NCBI GenBank assembly: GCA_016787065.1
Contig: JAEUVD010000002.1
Span: forward strand, 248,001-312,000
DNA: 64,000 bases
Reading direction: 5' to 3'
Source of the DNA: Chitinophagaceae bacterium
GTDB lineage: Bacteria; Bacteroidota; Bacteroidia; Chitinophagales; Chitinophagaceae
Positions 46,285 to 54,274 of this stretch are shown here, in pieces. The stretch's first letter is position 1. Each line of letters begins with the position of its first letter. Made by a program: the position numbers and the translations under genes. The notes beneath the pieces were generated by a model that worked only from the letters and a program-made list of their open reading frames with translations, searched no databases and had not been told where the DNA came from.

Positions 46285-47481
46285 ATGCCAAAAGTGTTTC
46301 GTATATTGAATCGTACAAATATTGGTGGTCCGATATTAAATGCAATTTACCTTACAAGAGATATGCCTTCCGATATTGAATCGTATTTGGTAGCGGGACC
46401 TCCGTTAGATCATGAGCAAAACTCCAAAGAGCTTTTCGATAAACAACAAGTGGATGTGCACTATATCCAGAGTATGCGAAAATCGCTAAATCCATTTAAG
46501 GATTTTGTTACCTATTGGGAATTACGAAAATCTATCCGTGCGTTTAAACCTGATATTGTACATACCCATGGATCTAAAGCCGGAGGTGTTGGCCGATTAG
46601 CTGCCCGACATGAGCATGTACCGGTTGTAGTTCATACCTTTCACGGACATGTTTTTCACTCGTATTACAATAAACTCTTTTCTAAAATTATTATAGAAAT
46701 GGAGCGGTATCTGGCAAAAATCAGTACCCACATTGTTGCTATAAGTGTAAAACAAAAAGAAGAACTCAGTAACGTTTACAAAATTTGCGCTGAACAAAAA
46801 ATTACCGTTGTACCGAATGGTATTGATTTGAGTCCGTTTTTCGAAAACAGAAATACAAAACGGTTGAAATGGAGAACAAAAATTAATGCTGCAGAAAACG
46901 ATTTAGTGATTTGCATTGTTGGTAGGATAGTAAGTATCAAGAATCATTCGTTGTTTATTCGCATGGCGGCTGAGGTATTGAATCAACATGATAAACATCA
47001 AACCCTTAAATTTGTTATTGTTGGAGATGGCAATCTTCGAGAGGAAATTATTCAGCTAAGTATTCAACTCGGATTATCGGTGAGTTACCTTCCCGAATCT
47101 TCAAACACACAAGTGGATGTTTTACTTACTTCTTGGGAAACAGAAATAGATGAGGTTTTTGCCGGTTCGGATATTGTTTGTTTAACCTCTCTCAATGAAG
47201 GAACTCCTATTTCATTAATTGAAGCACAAGCTGCTGCTAAACCGGTGGTAAGTACCAGGGTAGGAGGTGTTGAAGATACCGTTTGTAGTGAAAGTGCATT
47301 CCTTTGTGAATCTGATAATGTGCAAGCCTTCAGTTCGCATGTTTTAGCACTTGTAAGAAACGAACAGCTGAGAAAAAAAATGGGTGAAGCGGGAGAACGT
47401 TTTGTAATGGAGCATTATAGCCATAAACGTTTAGTTTCCGATATGTACAAGTTATACCATCAATTGTTACATCCGAATTGA
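46285..47481 (+). CDS. Glycosyltransferase family 4
   Basis: A 398-residue GT4 enzyme. The N-terminus PKVFRILNRTNIGGPILNA and VHTHGSKAGGVGRLAA belong to the acceptor domain. The donor domain has CIVGRIVSIKNHSLF and SDIVCLTSLNEGTPISLIEAQAAAKPVVSTRVGGVEDTV with the EX7E glutamates. The start at 46285 (MPKVFRIL) is chosen over an ATG nine codons upstream because conservation begins there. It faces the divergent polymerase-like gene. Confidence 0.9.
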   Translation: MPKVFRILNRTNIGGPILNAIYLTRDMPSDIESYLVAGPPLDHEQNSKELFDKQQVDVHYIQSMRKSLNPFKDFVTYWELRKSIRAFKPDIVHTHGSKAGGVGRLAARHEHVPVVVHTFHGHVFHSYYNKLFSKIIIEMERYLAKISTHIVAISVKQKEELSNVYKICAEQKITVVPNGIDLSPFFENRNTKRLKWRTKINAAENDLVICIVGRIVSIKNHSLFIRMAAEVLNQHDKHQTLKFVIVGDGNLREEIIQLSIQLGLSVSYLPESSNTQVDVLLTSWETEIDEVFAGSDIVCLTSLNEGTPISLIEAQAAAKPVVSTRVGGVEDTVCSESAFLCESDNVQAFSSHVLALVRNEQLRKKMGEAGERFVMEHYSHKRLVSDMYKLYHQLLHPN

Positions 47482-47518
47482 GGTTTTTAAGGTTGCCAAA
47501 TCTTCATTAGAGGGAGTA

Positions 47519-48811
47519 TTAAAAACTTGAACTTATTCTATGAAATACCTGCGTTAAGGGTATGGTTTCCTCCGATGTTGGCTTTTGAAACGTATCAACA
47601 AAATAACCTTCTCCATTATGCTCACCATTTTTTATGGCAACAAAAGCTACCATTGGTTTAAGCAATAGGGATTTACCGGTTAACGACGAATGCATGCTTA
47701 CATTATCTTTGATATCATTCGGATAAACCAATTCAACAAATAAACTTCTTCCCCGATTATCTACCTGAAACACAACCTCAGATTGGTTAACCTTATAACT
47801 TTCTAATACTTGTTGTGCTTTTTGAGCTTGGTCTTCACTAATAAATTCAATTAATACATCTCTCGACATGCGAGGAAGCACTTCTTTCATATTTTCAACA
47901 CCCATATCCCGTAAATTTTGGGCATGTTCCTTTAACCGCCAATAAAATGTTAGTTTTTCATGAGGTTGTTGATGTAATCCTGTACATACAAATAATCGAA
48001 CATTACTTGCCATCAAAACACCGAGTAAATCATCATATACCGCTAATATCTTATATAAGGGATCATACCCTTCTTCGCAGTACCAAGTTGGGTTCTTAAA
48101 ACTTCCATCATACACCTCACTATTAAACATATAATGATGTTGGATATGTGCTCCGGTATTAAGGAACAAGGATGAAAAGTCGGGTTGCGTTTTCTTCCAT
48201 TCCTTAATAAAAATATCGGCAAGTAAAGAATCTAAAATTACGGCTTTGGTACCCGGTTTGCGTATATCCTTTATTAGGTTAAGGTACTTGCCATACTTCG
48301 CAGCAGGTACATAGGTTACTAATCCTTGAATTAACGCCATTACCGAACTCATTTCTAAGCGTTCGTTTGCGTTATCATTTACAGCCTGTGAAACCGCTTT
48401 TGAAAGGCGTTTAAGTAATGGATTTCCAGAGGATGGCGTTTTTGTCCAAGGGTCTGGAACAAAAAACAAGGGTGCTTTAAGGTCATTCCGTGCGTTAAAA
48501 GGCGAAACGGCCGCAACAGTTAACCCCTTTTCCTCTGCGATGTTCCATAGTTGGATCAAGTCATTTCGATCTACGATATCACCTAATCGAAAAATCTTAT
48601 GCTCTTCGTACGTTTTTCCGGTATGCACGGTAACCCATTGTATCCAAGGTTCTAGAAGTTCATATTGACCCTCGGATGTTGTTTTTTGAATGCCATATTG
48701 TTCAAACAGTTTATTAAAATGAGGTAATTTACCTTGTTTGTTATAGGAGATTATATAATCAAAATTAATTTCATTAAGTCCGAGTAAAATTGATTTCTTA
48801 AATGCCGTCAT
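47519..48811 (-). CDS. Alkaline-phosphatase-superfamily phosphodiesterase-like protein with altered motifs
   Basis: A 430-residue protein resembling type I phosphodiesterases/nucleotide pyrophosphatases. The nucleophile region reads PWIQWVTVHTGKTYEEHKI, in place of the usual PAWTS...TG...HGI. The N-terminal metal motif GLDG is replaced by LGLNEINFDYI, and the SDHG motif by TGLHQQP. Loss of these ligands makes it doubtful that it is a normal metal phosphodiesterase. It has no signal peptide. It is alone on the minus strand between a glycosyltransferase and a sugar epimerase, so a role in modifying or controlling the polymer is possible. Function is unknown. Confidence 0.6.
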   Translation of the reverse strand: MTAFKKSILLGLNEINFDYIISYNKQGKLPHFNKLFEQYGIQKTTSEGQYELLEPWIQWVTVHTGKTYEEHKIFRLGDIVDRNDLIQLWNIAEEKGLTVAAVSPFNARNDLKAPLFFVPDPWTKTPSSGNPLLKRLSKAVSQAVNDNANERLEMSSVMALIQGLVTYVPAAKYGKYLNLIKDIRKPGTKAVILDSLLADIFIKEWKKTQPDFSSLFLNTGAHIQHHYMFNSEVYDGSFKNPTWYCEEGYDPLYKILAVYDDLLGVLMASNVRLFVCTGLHQQPHEKLTFYWRLKEHAQNLRDMGVENMKEVLPRMSRDVLIEFISEDQAQKAQQVLESYKVNQSEVVFQVDNRGRSLFVELVYPNDIKDNVSMHSSLTGKSLLLKPMVAFVAIKNGEHNGEGYFVDTFQKPTSEETIPLTQVFHRISSSF

Positions 48812-48899
48812 TCGTAACCTTTATAAAACGAAGATAGCATGATTGATAGAATTATTCATTCCCCGACATGCTATATGCAAAGAATTTATAACTTCTCTA

Positions 48900-48907
48900 T
48901 ACATTTG
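48900..48907 (+). promoter_or_regulatory. -7 element of the sugar epimerase gene
   Basis: TACATTTG ends six bases before the ATG at 48914, the same spacing as at the thr leader. It indicates a leaderless or nearly leaderless transcript and supports the start chosen for the epimerase. Confidence 0.6.
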
Positions 48908-48913
48908 TCGTTC

Positions 48914-49876
48914 ATGAATATTCTTCTTACAGGCGGTGCCGGTTTTATAGGTTCCAACCTTACCAAAGCCTTACTTAACAACGATCGTGTTCAACTCGTT
49001 CGGGTAATGGATAATTTCTGTACCGGCTATCGTCAAAACCTTCAAGATGTTAGTGCGCATCCTAAATTCGAATTGTTTGAAGCGGATATAACCGATTTCG
49101 CCGCATGTGAAAAAGCTATGATAGGTATTGATTTGGTTAGTCATCAAGCAGCACTCGGTTCGGTGCCTCGAAGTATTGAAGATCCTATTCGTTCTAATAA
49201 TACCAATGTTACCGGAACCCTCAACATTTTTACAGCCGCTAAAAATGCCGGTATTAAACGTATCGTTTATGCCGCTTCGTCTTCTACTTATGGCGATAGC
49301 GCTTCCTTGCCAAAAATTGAAGATATAATTGGCAAACCCCTTTCACCCTATGCTATAACAAAATATGTCATGGAGCTTTATGCCGATGTATTTGCTAAAA
49401 CCTATGGCATGGAGTTCATTGGCCTGCGCTATTTCAATGTATTTGGTCCGCATCAAAGTCCGAAAGGTGCCTATGCTGCCGTAATTCCTTTATTCATGGA
49501 TGCCGTGCTAAACCATATAGCACCCACTATCAATGGCGATGGTTCCTATAGTCGTGATTTTACTTTCATCGACAACGTGGTACAAGCAAATACACATGCC
49601 CTCTTTACCGAAAATTCATCGGCCGTTAATCAGGTTTATAATATTGCTTTTGGAGAAAGTACAACCTTGCTTCAACTCTTTCATACCATTCGAGAAATTG
49701 CCGACGTTTCGTTAGAACCTCATTTCGCTCCGTTCCGTAAAGGGGATATACCACACAGTTTAGCAAATATCGATAAGGCTAAAACACTCCTGAATTATAA
49801 TCCAACCGTTTCCGTTCGCGATGGATTGAAGTTATCGTTTGATTGGTATAAAATACATCGGTCCTTCTATCAATAA
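48914..49876 (+). CDS. NAD-dependent sugar epimerase/dehydratase (UDP-GlcNAc 4-epimerase-like)
   Basis: A 320-residue extended short-chain dehydrogenase. The NAD-binding motif TGGAGFIGSN is at residues 6-15, and the catalytic Ser/Tyr/Lys are in AASSSTYGDS and SPYAITKYVME (Tyr at about 146). GLRYFNVFGPHQSPKGAYAAVIP and the sequence around it resemble WbpP-type UDP-GlcNAc/GalNAc C4-epimerases. It would supply the polysaccharide genes with GalNAc or Gal-type donors. The first 25 codons of the longest frame are excluded because a promoter element lies in them. Confidence 0.88.
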   Translation: MNILLTGGAGFIGSNLTKALLNNDRVQLVRVMDNFCTGYRQNLQDVSAHPKFELFEADITDFAACEKAMIGIDLVSHQAALGSVPRSIEDPIRSNNTNVTGTLNIFTAAKNAGIKRIVYAASSSTYGDSASLPKIEDIIGKPLSPYAITKYVMELYADVFAKTYGMEFIGLRYFNVFGPHQSPKGAYAAVIPLFMDAVLNHIAPTINGDGSYSRDFTFIDNVVQANTHALFTENSSAVNQVYNIAFGESTTLLQLFHTIREIADVSLEPHFAPFRKGDIPHSLANIDKAKTLLNYNPTVSVRDGLKLSFDWYKIHRSFYQ

Positions 49877-49947
49877 TTTCTACCGTTCGTTCATATAACG
49901 CATCAAGGGTTGAGGTACAACGCACATAACTGCCTTGTAAAAATTTA

Positions 49948-49980
49948 TTTGGTAGATTAAAAAAAAATGCTTCACATTTG
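49948..49980 (+). promoter_or_regulatory. Promoter of a short transcription unit
   Basis: TTTG (49948-49951) is followed after 21 bases by CACATTTG (49973-49980), which differs from the -7 consensus only in its first base. Transcription should start near 49986. Confidence 0.55.
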
Positions 49981-49985
49981 CATCC

Positions 49986-50138
49986 GTAAAAAATATTTAA
50001 TCACACATGCAAAAAAGAAACTTACATAGAACACCAAGAGGGTTTAATAGCCTGAGTGGTTTATGTCGGTGGTCGTTTAGTAGTTAGATTTCGAAATTCG
50101 AAATTTCCTGATCGACCCCGTGCACACGGGGTTTTTTT
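49986..50138 (+). ncRNA. Candidate small RNA or short-peptide mRNA upstream of the AAA-rtcB pair
   Basis: A predicted transcript of about 150 bases bounded by a promoter and a strong terminator. It contains a 26-codon frame (50007-50087) that starts MQKRNLHRTP and is basic at the N-terminus. It also contains possible structure: GGTCG (50071-50075) can pair with CGACC (50113-50117), and CGG/CCG extend the stem past one bulged base, enclosing the palindrome at 88-104 of line 50001. It may act as a small RNA, a leader for the downstream genes or a peptide. It belongs to no family I recognise. Confidence 0.4.
50116..50138 (+). terminator. Strong intrinsic terminator
   Basis: CCCCGT and ACGGGG pair around loop GCAC (50116-50131) and are followed by seven T residues. 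It ends the short unit before the AAA gene, so AAA-rtcB expression needs readthrough or another promoter. Confidence 0.85.
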
Positions 50139-50417
50139 ATGCCTGTACATAAACAGTAAGGCCTATGTATCACTACATCCGCAAAACGAAACTTGCAGAA
50201 ATAGCCACGCCAAGGTTATACGGCTGTCATGTTCGCTTTCCAAGGCAATCCGATTTATAGCGTTCGAGTTCTTCTTCGCTTCTTCAAACTTCATAACCCG
50301 GTTGCTATTTTTATCGGGTTCCCTCTTCCATAACACGATGTGGTTACAGACCCACCGTAACGTATAATTTATTCGTTACAACATAACAACGCATTTAGTT
50401 CAACAAAAAATTAAACC

Positions 50418-51527
50418 ATGAACCAGTTAATTACATACTTAAAACAACGTCAACCAGCTTCAGCAGCGGGTAAAAATAATCGTCCTCATTATTTCGATTT
50501 TGAGAATGAATTCCTAGATCCTCGTGCGCTGTTTCTAAATAACTTCAAGAAAATTCCAAATCGTTATTTCATTCGAAATATGGATCTTATTCGATGCATG
50601 GCATTTATGCAAGATCAGTTTGCAGCTCTTATTAGCGAACGTTATGAAAAAACGTATTACTCCTGGGAGGATAAAGAAAATAAAATAGATGAGCTCTTGT
50701 TAGTGCTTTCTAATGAAACCGTAATTCATTTTGATGGTGAATACGCCGTTGTTCTTTATGCTAATCACGAATTTGGAGAGCTTCTAAAAAACAAGTTTCA
50801 CGAATTTAAACAACCTGATAAAGAGAAGGATTTTGAAATTAATATTATCACGCAGGAAAGTCATGGCCTTGATTTTAAAACCATGGCTATCAAACCAACG
50901 GAATTAAATCTGAACCTATTCTATAATGATAACTTTCAGGATGTTCATTCAAAAATTATCGAACGACTTGATCGAGAGAATGATAAAGGAATTGTTCTTC
51001 TTCACGGATTACCCGGAACCGGTAAAACAACGTATCTCCGGCATCTTATCGGCTCTCTCAAAAAGAAGGTACTTTTTGTATCTCCCGGCGTAGCTGCCAG
51101 TATTACAAATCCTGAATTTCTAGATCTTCTGATTGAAAATCCCAACTCGATATTGGTTATTGAAGATGCGGAAAATATTATTCAGGATCGACGGTATAGT
51201 AGTAACAGTAGCGTAAGTAATCTTTTAAATATAAGTGATGGATTACTGAGCGACTTTCTTAATGTGCAACTCGTTTGTACCTTCAATTGCGATCTGAATT
51301 ATATCGATCAGGCATTACTCCGAAAAGGACGACTCATTGCTAAATATGAATTTGGAAAATTAGAAACAACCAAAGCGCAAACACTTAGTGATCATTTAGG
51401 TTTTGAAACTAAAATTTTTAAACCTATGACCTTAAGTGAAATTACTAACCAACACGAAACACCATTACCTGAAGTTCAACACCAACCTGTTATTGGATTT
51501 CGGCGAACGAATGCGTGGACGAATTAA
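50418..51527 (+). CDS. AAA ATPase partnered with RtcB
   Basis: A 369-residue protein with an N-terminal domain of about 180 residues and a C-terminal AAA module. Walker A is GLPGTGKTT (about 197-205), Walker B is ILVIEDAEN (about 246-254), and the sensor region LVCTFNCDLNYIDQALLRKGRLI follows, the arrangement of BCS1-like AAA proteins. It lies 11 bases upstream of rtcB and is thus co-expressed. It may remodel RNP substrates or regulate the ligase, but no function is known. The mRNA leader holds the 14-base A-rich segment also found before the PDZ gene. Confidence 0.8.
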   Translation: MNQLITYLKQRQPASAAGKNNRPHYFDFENEFLDPRALFLNNFKKIPNRYFIRNMDLIRCMAFMQDQFAALISERYEKTYYSWEDKENKIDELLLVLSNETVIHFDGEYAVVLYANHEFGELLKNKFHEFKQPDKEKDFEINIITQESHGLDFKTMAIKPTELNLNLFYNDNFQDVHSKIIERLDRENDKGIVLLHGLPGTGKTTYLRHLIGSLKKKVLFVSPGVAASITNPEFLDLLIENPNSILVIEDAENIIQDRRYSSNSSVSNLLNISDGLLSDFLNVQLVCTFNCDLNYIDQALLRKGRLIAKYEFGKLETTKAQTLSDHLGFETKIFKPMTLSEITNQHETPLPEVQHQPVIGFRRTNAWTN

Positions 51528-51538
51528 ACTTTAAAACA

Positions 51539-52939
51539 ATGAAATTAAAAATAACCGGAAAAGAACTTCGTAAACTTGGCTATCCTGAATCGCCGGTAAT
51601 AGCCGTTGCCATCGATGTTCTTCAAAAAAATTATAAATACCACACACTACAAGATGTTTTGCAACTTGCAAAGCAAGTGCTCGACGCACCGGAAGATTAT
51701 CTTGACCATACCATCTTAGCTAAAATTGCAACGCGTTTAGTAGAACCACCCAAACCTATTCAAACAGAAATTTCGTTAAACAAAGATGGTATTACGTTTA
51801 ATACGTTCGGTGCCGAACATATTGAACAGGGTGCTTTTCATCAAATGTATCAAGCAGCAAAACTTCCTATCAGTGTTGCCGGCGCCCTAATGCCCGATGC
51901 CCATCAAGGTTACGGATTACCTATCGGTGGTGTGTTAGCCACACGCAACGCTGTAATACCGTATGGTGTTGGTGTTGATATTGGTTGCAGAATGTGTTTA
52001 AGTGTGTACGATCTTCCAGTAAAAGATCTACAACATCGAAGTCACTTCTTTGAAAAAGCTATAGATGATTCCACCTTATTTGGTTCAGGAGCACAATTCA
52101 AACAGGCCGAAGATCATGCCATTATGGAAGACTCCTTGTTCTATGAAGTGCCTTTATTAAAGAATCTTCACGCCCGTGCGTGGAAGCAATTGGGCTCTAG
52201 TGGAAGTGGCAATCATTTTGTTGAATTTGGTATAGTACATATTGATGCTTACGATACTATGTTACAATTGGAGCCCGGAGAGTACCTTGGCTTGCTATCC
52301 CATTCTGGATCTCGGGCTTTAGGGGCCAATATTGCGCAACACTATACTAAAATAGCGCGCAGTAAATGTCGATTGCCCAAAGAAGCATCGCACTTAGCGT
52401 GGTTGCATTTAGATGATGATGATGGTATAACGTATTGGTTAGCGATGAACCTCGCGGGTAATTATGCTTCCGCTTGTCATGAGGTTATTCATAACCGAAT
52501 TACAAAACTCCTCGGGCGTAAGCCGCTACAACGTGTAGAAAATCACCACAACTTTGCCTGGAAGGAAATGTATAACGGTGAAGAGTTAATTGTACATCGA
52601 AAGGGAGCAACACCTGCGGCAGAAAATGTATTAGGTATTATACCCGGGTCTATGACAGCAAAAGGTTATATCGTAAAAGGCAAAGGGGAGGTGGCATCCA
52701 TATCCTCCGCATCGCATGGTGCAGGTAGAAAAATGAGTCGCTCCCAAGCAATGCAAAGTATCTCCCAGAAAGCCATGAAGGATGAATTACGAAAACATGG
52801 TGTAATACTGTCCGGAGGCGGTTTAGATGAAGCTCCGTTTGCTTATAAAGATATTGATGTAGTGATGCAATCACAACAACACTTGGTGGATGTGGTAGGT
52901 GGTTTTAGTCCGAAAATTGTACGAATGGCAGGAGATTAA
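51539..52939 (+). CDS. rtcB: RNA ligase RtcB
   Basis: A 466-residue GTP-dependent ligase that joins 2',3'-cyclic phosphate or 3'-phosphate to 5'-OH RNA ends, for RNA repair. Metal and guanylate motifs are seen: MPDAHQGYGLPIGGVLA, VGVDIGCRMC (about 145-151), GSSGSGNHFVEFG (about 217-229), LLSHSGSR, HRKGATPAAENVLGIIPGSM with the guanylated His near 353, and SASHGAGRKMSR. The ATG at 51539 is preferred over a GTG that overlaps the AAA gene. It follows the AAA ATPase closely. No archease or RtcA gene is seen next to it. A hairpin of nine pairs spans its stop codon (52928-52953). Confidence 0.95.
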   Translation: MKLKITGKELRKLGYPESPVIAVAIDVLQKNYKYHTLQDVLQLAKQVLDAPEDYLDHTILAKIATRLVEPPKPIQTEISLNKDGITFNTFGAEHIEQGAFHQMYQAAKLPISVAGALMPDAHQGYGLPIGGVLATRNAVIPYGVGVDIGCRMCLSVYDLPVKDLQHRSHFFEKAIDDSTLFGSGAQFKQAEDHAIMEDSLFYEVPLLKNLHARAWKQLGSSGSGNHFVEFGIVHIDAYDTMLQLEPGEYLGLLSHSGSRALGANIAQHYTKIARSKCRLPKEASHLAWLHLDDDDGITYWLAMNLAGNYASACHEVIHNRITKLLGRKPLQRVENHHNFAWKEMYNGEELIVHRKGATPAAENVLGIIPGSMTAKGYIVKGKGEVASISSASHGAGRKMSRSQAMQSISQKAMKDELRKHGVILSGGGLDEAPFAYKDIDVVMQSQQHLVDVVGGFSPKIVRMAGD

Positions 52940-52953
52940 ATCAGTCTCCTGTC
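52928..52953 (+). terminator. Hairpin at the rtcB stop, possible terminator
   Basis: GGCAGGAGA and TCTCCTGTC pair with one G-U around an 8-base loop that includes the stop codon. Only a weak T-rich stretch follows, so termination is likely but not strong. Confidence 0.45.
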
Positions 52954-53029
52954 TTGTTCAAAAATGAACTCCCTTTTTCTTTTACCCTTTTTTTAACAGC
53001 TCCTTTTCGCTGTCGAATGAAGAGCTAAA

Positions 53030-53037
53030 TATTTTTG
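53030..53037 (+). promoter_or_regulatory. -7 element of the PDZ-protein gene
   Basis: TATTTTTG matches TAnnTTTG and ends 19 bases before the ATG. The 5' UTR then contains TCAACAAAAAATTA (53039-53052), identical to 50400-50413 before the AAA gene and likewise ending four bases before ATG. Confidence 0.55.
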
Positions 53038-53056
53038 CTCAACAAAAAATTACGTC

Positions 53057-54025
53057 ATGCGAAAACTCATTTTATTAGCCGTTTGTTTTGGAGTTTTTCA
53101 AACGATCCATGCTCAGGATAAAAAAACCGAAAAATCTGAAACCATTATTCTAGAAGACAATGGTGGAAAGAACAGTAATACCACCATTGAAATCCGAAAT
53201 GGAGAAGTGTATATTGATGGTAAGAAAGTTGCTGATGATGTGCAAGACAAAGACAAATCAGTAAAAATTATTAAAAAGAAGTATCTCAACGGCAAAGAAG
53301 TGCCCTTTGATGATAACGACGTGGATGTGTTTTCTTTTCCCTTTGATGATATGGAAAACAGCTCCAATAAACCTATGCTCGGGGTTACGTTTAAACCTTC
53401 CGAAAGTAACGAAGGGGCTGTGGTAGAATCGGTTGTACCTAAATCGCCCGCCGATAAAATGGGCATTATGCAAGGTGATATCATAACCAAAGTGGATGAC
53501 AAAAATATTTTGAACCCTAAAGATTTGGTTGATGCCATTGCCTCTTACAAACCGGGAGATGATGTAGATATTACGTTTGAGCGTTCAAACAAAATGATGA
53601 CGAAGAAGGCAACTTTAGATAAACAATCTGAAAATTTTACCTTCCGGAGAAGTATGCCATTCGGAGAAGATATGTTTAACATGAACCCATTCTTCAAACA
53701 ATTTGGTAATGAGGAAATGTTCCGCAATGGTCCGAATGCCGCACCGTCTCCAAAAATTGGTGTAAGTGTGGAAGATCGTGCAGATGGTGAAGGCGTGTTA
53801 GTTCAAGAAGTAACAGAAAATTCCGCCGCTTCTAAATCGGGGATATTAAAAGGCGATGTGATTACAGAGTTTGGTTCAAGTTCCATTCACAGCGTAGATG
53901 AGTTGATGGAAGCGATACAAAAAAATCAAAACAAATCGAAGATTGAGGTTACTCTAAAACGCAAAGGTGTAGCGAAGAATGTGGAATTAACGATTCCCAA
54001 AAACTTGAAGAAAAAGGATTTATAA
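53057..54025 (+). CDS. Exported protein with two PDZ domains
   Basis: A 322-residue protein with a signal peptide (MRKLILLAVCFGVFQTIHAQ). A low-complexity charged segment (about 20-100) is followed by PDZ domain 1 (about 105-190: MLGVTF, VVPKSPADKMGIMQGDIITKVD) and PDZ domain 2 (about 232-318: KIGVSV, VTENSAASKSGILKGDVITEFG). The PDZ domains resemble those of DegP/HtrA, but the trypsin-like protease domain is missing, so it is not a protease itself. It may bind C-termini of envelope proteins and act as adaptor or scaffold in the periplasm. It is alone between rtcB and a terminator. Confidence 0.85.
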   Translation: MRKLILLAVCFGVFQTIHAQDKKTEKSETIILEDNGGKNSNTTIEIRNGEVYIDGKKVADDVQDKDKSVKIIKKKYLNGKEVPFDDNDVDVFSFPFDDMENSSNKPMLGVTFKPSESNEGAVVESVVPKSPADKMGIMQGDIITKVDDKNILNPKDLVDAIASYKPGDDVDITFERSNKMMTKKATLDKQSENFTFRRSMPFGEDMFNMNPFFKQFGNEEMFRNGPNAAPSPKIGVSVEDRADGEGVLVQEVTENSAASKSGILKGDVITEFGSSSIHSVDELMEAIQKNQNKSKIEVTLKRKGVAKNVELTIPKNLKKKDL

Positions 54026-54046
54026 AGGATAGTTTTTTTGGTGTTT

Positions 54047-54083
54047 AAAAAAGGGGTGGGAACTTGTTTCTACCCTTTTTTTT
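54047..54083 (+). terminator. Terminator after the PDZ-protein gene
   Basis: AAAAAGGGGTGGGAAC pairs with GTTTCTACCCTTTTTT, including G-U pairs, and ends in a run of eight T residues, about 20 bases after the stop codon. Confidence 0.75.
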
Positions 54084-54089
54084 GTTCTT

Positions 54090-54139
54090 CACCGTAAAAA
54101 AGCAACCATCCACAGCAGAAAATAATTTTTTCTACGGTG
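54090..54139. repeat. Inverted repeat of unknown role
   Basis: CACCGTAAAAAA (54090-54101) and TTTTTTCTACGGTG (54126-54139) are reverse complements except for one inserted base, with a spacer of about 24 bases. It lies just past the PDZ terminator in an otherwise empty gap (54084-54274). It may be a second hairpin or the ends of a short element. Confidence 0.45.
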
Positions 54140-54246
54140 AGGCCTAACATTTTTATAATGTGTTGCGTCTTTTATTTTGAATCCCCAAAAAGCTACAACT
54201 TAGCTCAAAGAATCCCTTGTTTTGTTTTATATGTTATACCCTAAGT

Positions 54247-54262
54247 CTTTCAGTTTTGAAAG
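54247..54262 (-). terminator. Hairpin downstream of the membrane-protein gene
   Basis: CTTTC (54247-54251) and GAAAG (54258-54262) pair around a 6-base loop, and CCCTAA/TAGGG can extend the stem outside. No long T tract follows on the minus strand, so it is a weak terminator candidate. Confidence 0.35.
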
Positions 54263-54274
54263 GCTTTTGGTATT

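Larger units (their letters stand above)
49877..50417. other. Long intergenic region upstream of the AAA-rtcB pair
   Basis: 541 bp with no conventional gene. It holds a promoter and a short transcription unit ending at a strong terminator (49948-50138), then about 280 bp in which I see one weak hairpin (AACCCG/CGGGTT near 50300-50325) and no clear promoter for the AAA gene. Several stretches look structured and tRNA-like in places (TTCGAG near 50260), but no tRNA folds. Confidence 0.5.

Noticed and set aside
50225..50310. Possible tRNA (TTCGAG, TTTCCAA words)
   Set aside because: The stems of the acceptor, anticodon and T arms do not pair, so no cloverleaf can be drawn.
50056..50367. Open frame of 103 codons upstream of the AAA gene
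   Set aside because: It runs across the strong terminator and structured DNA, has no promoter of its own in place and reads unlike protein (many Phe/Ser/Arg runs); it is very probably a chance frame.
53113..53538. 141-codon antisense frame in the PDZ gene
   Set aside because: It is a Ser/Leu-rich shadow of the low-complexity charged region; the sense gene is clear.
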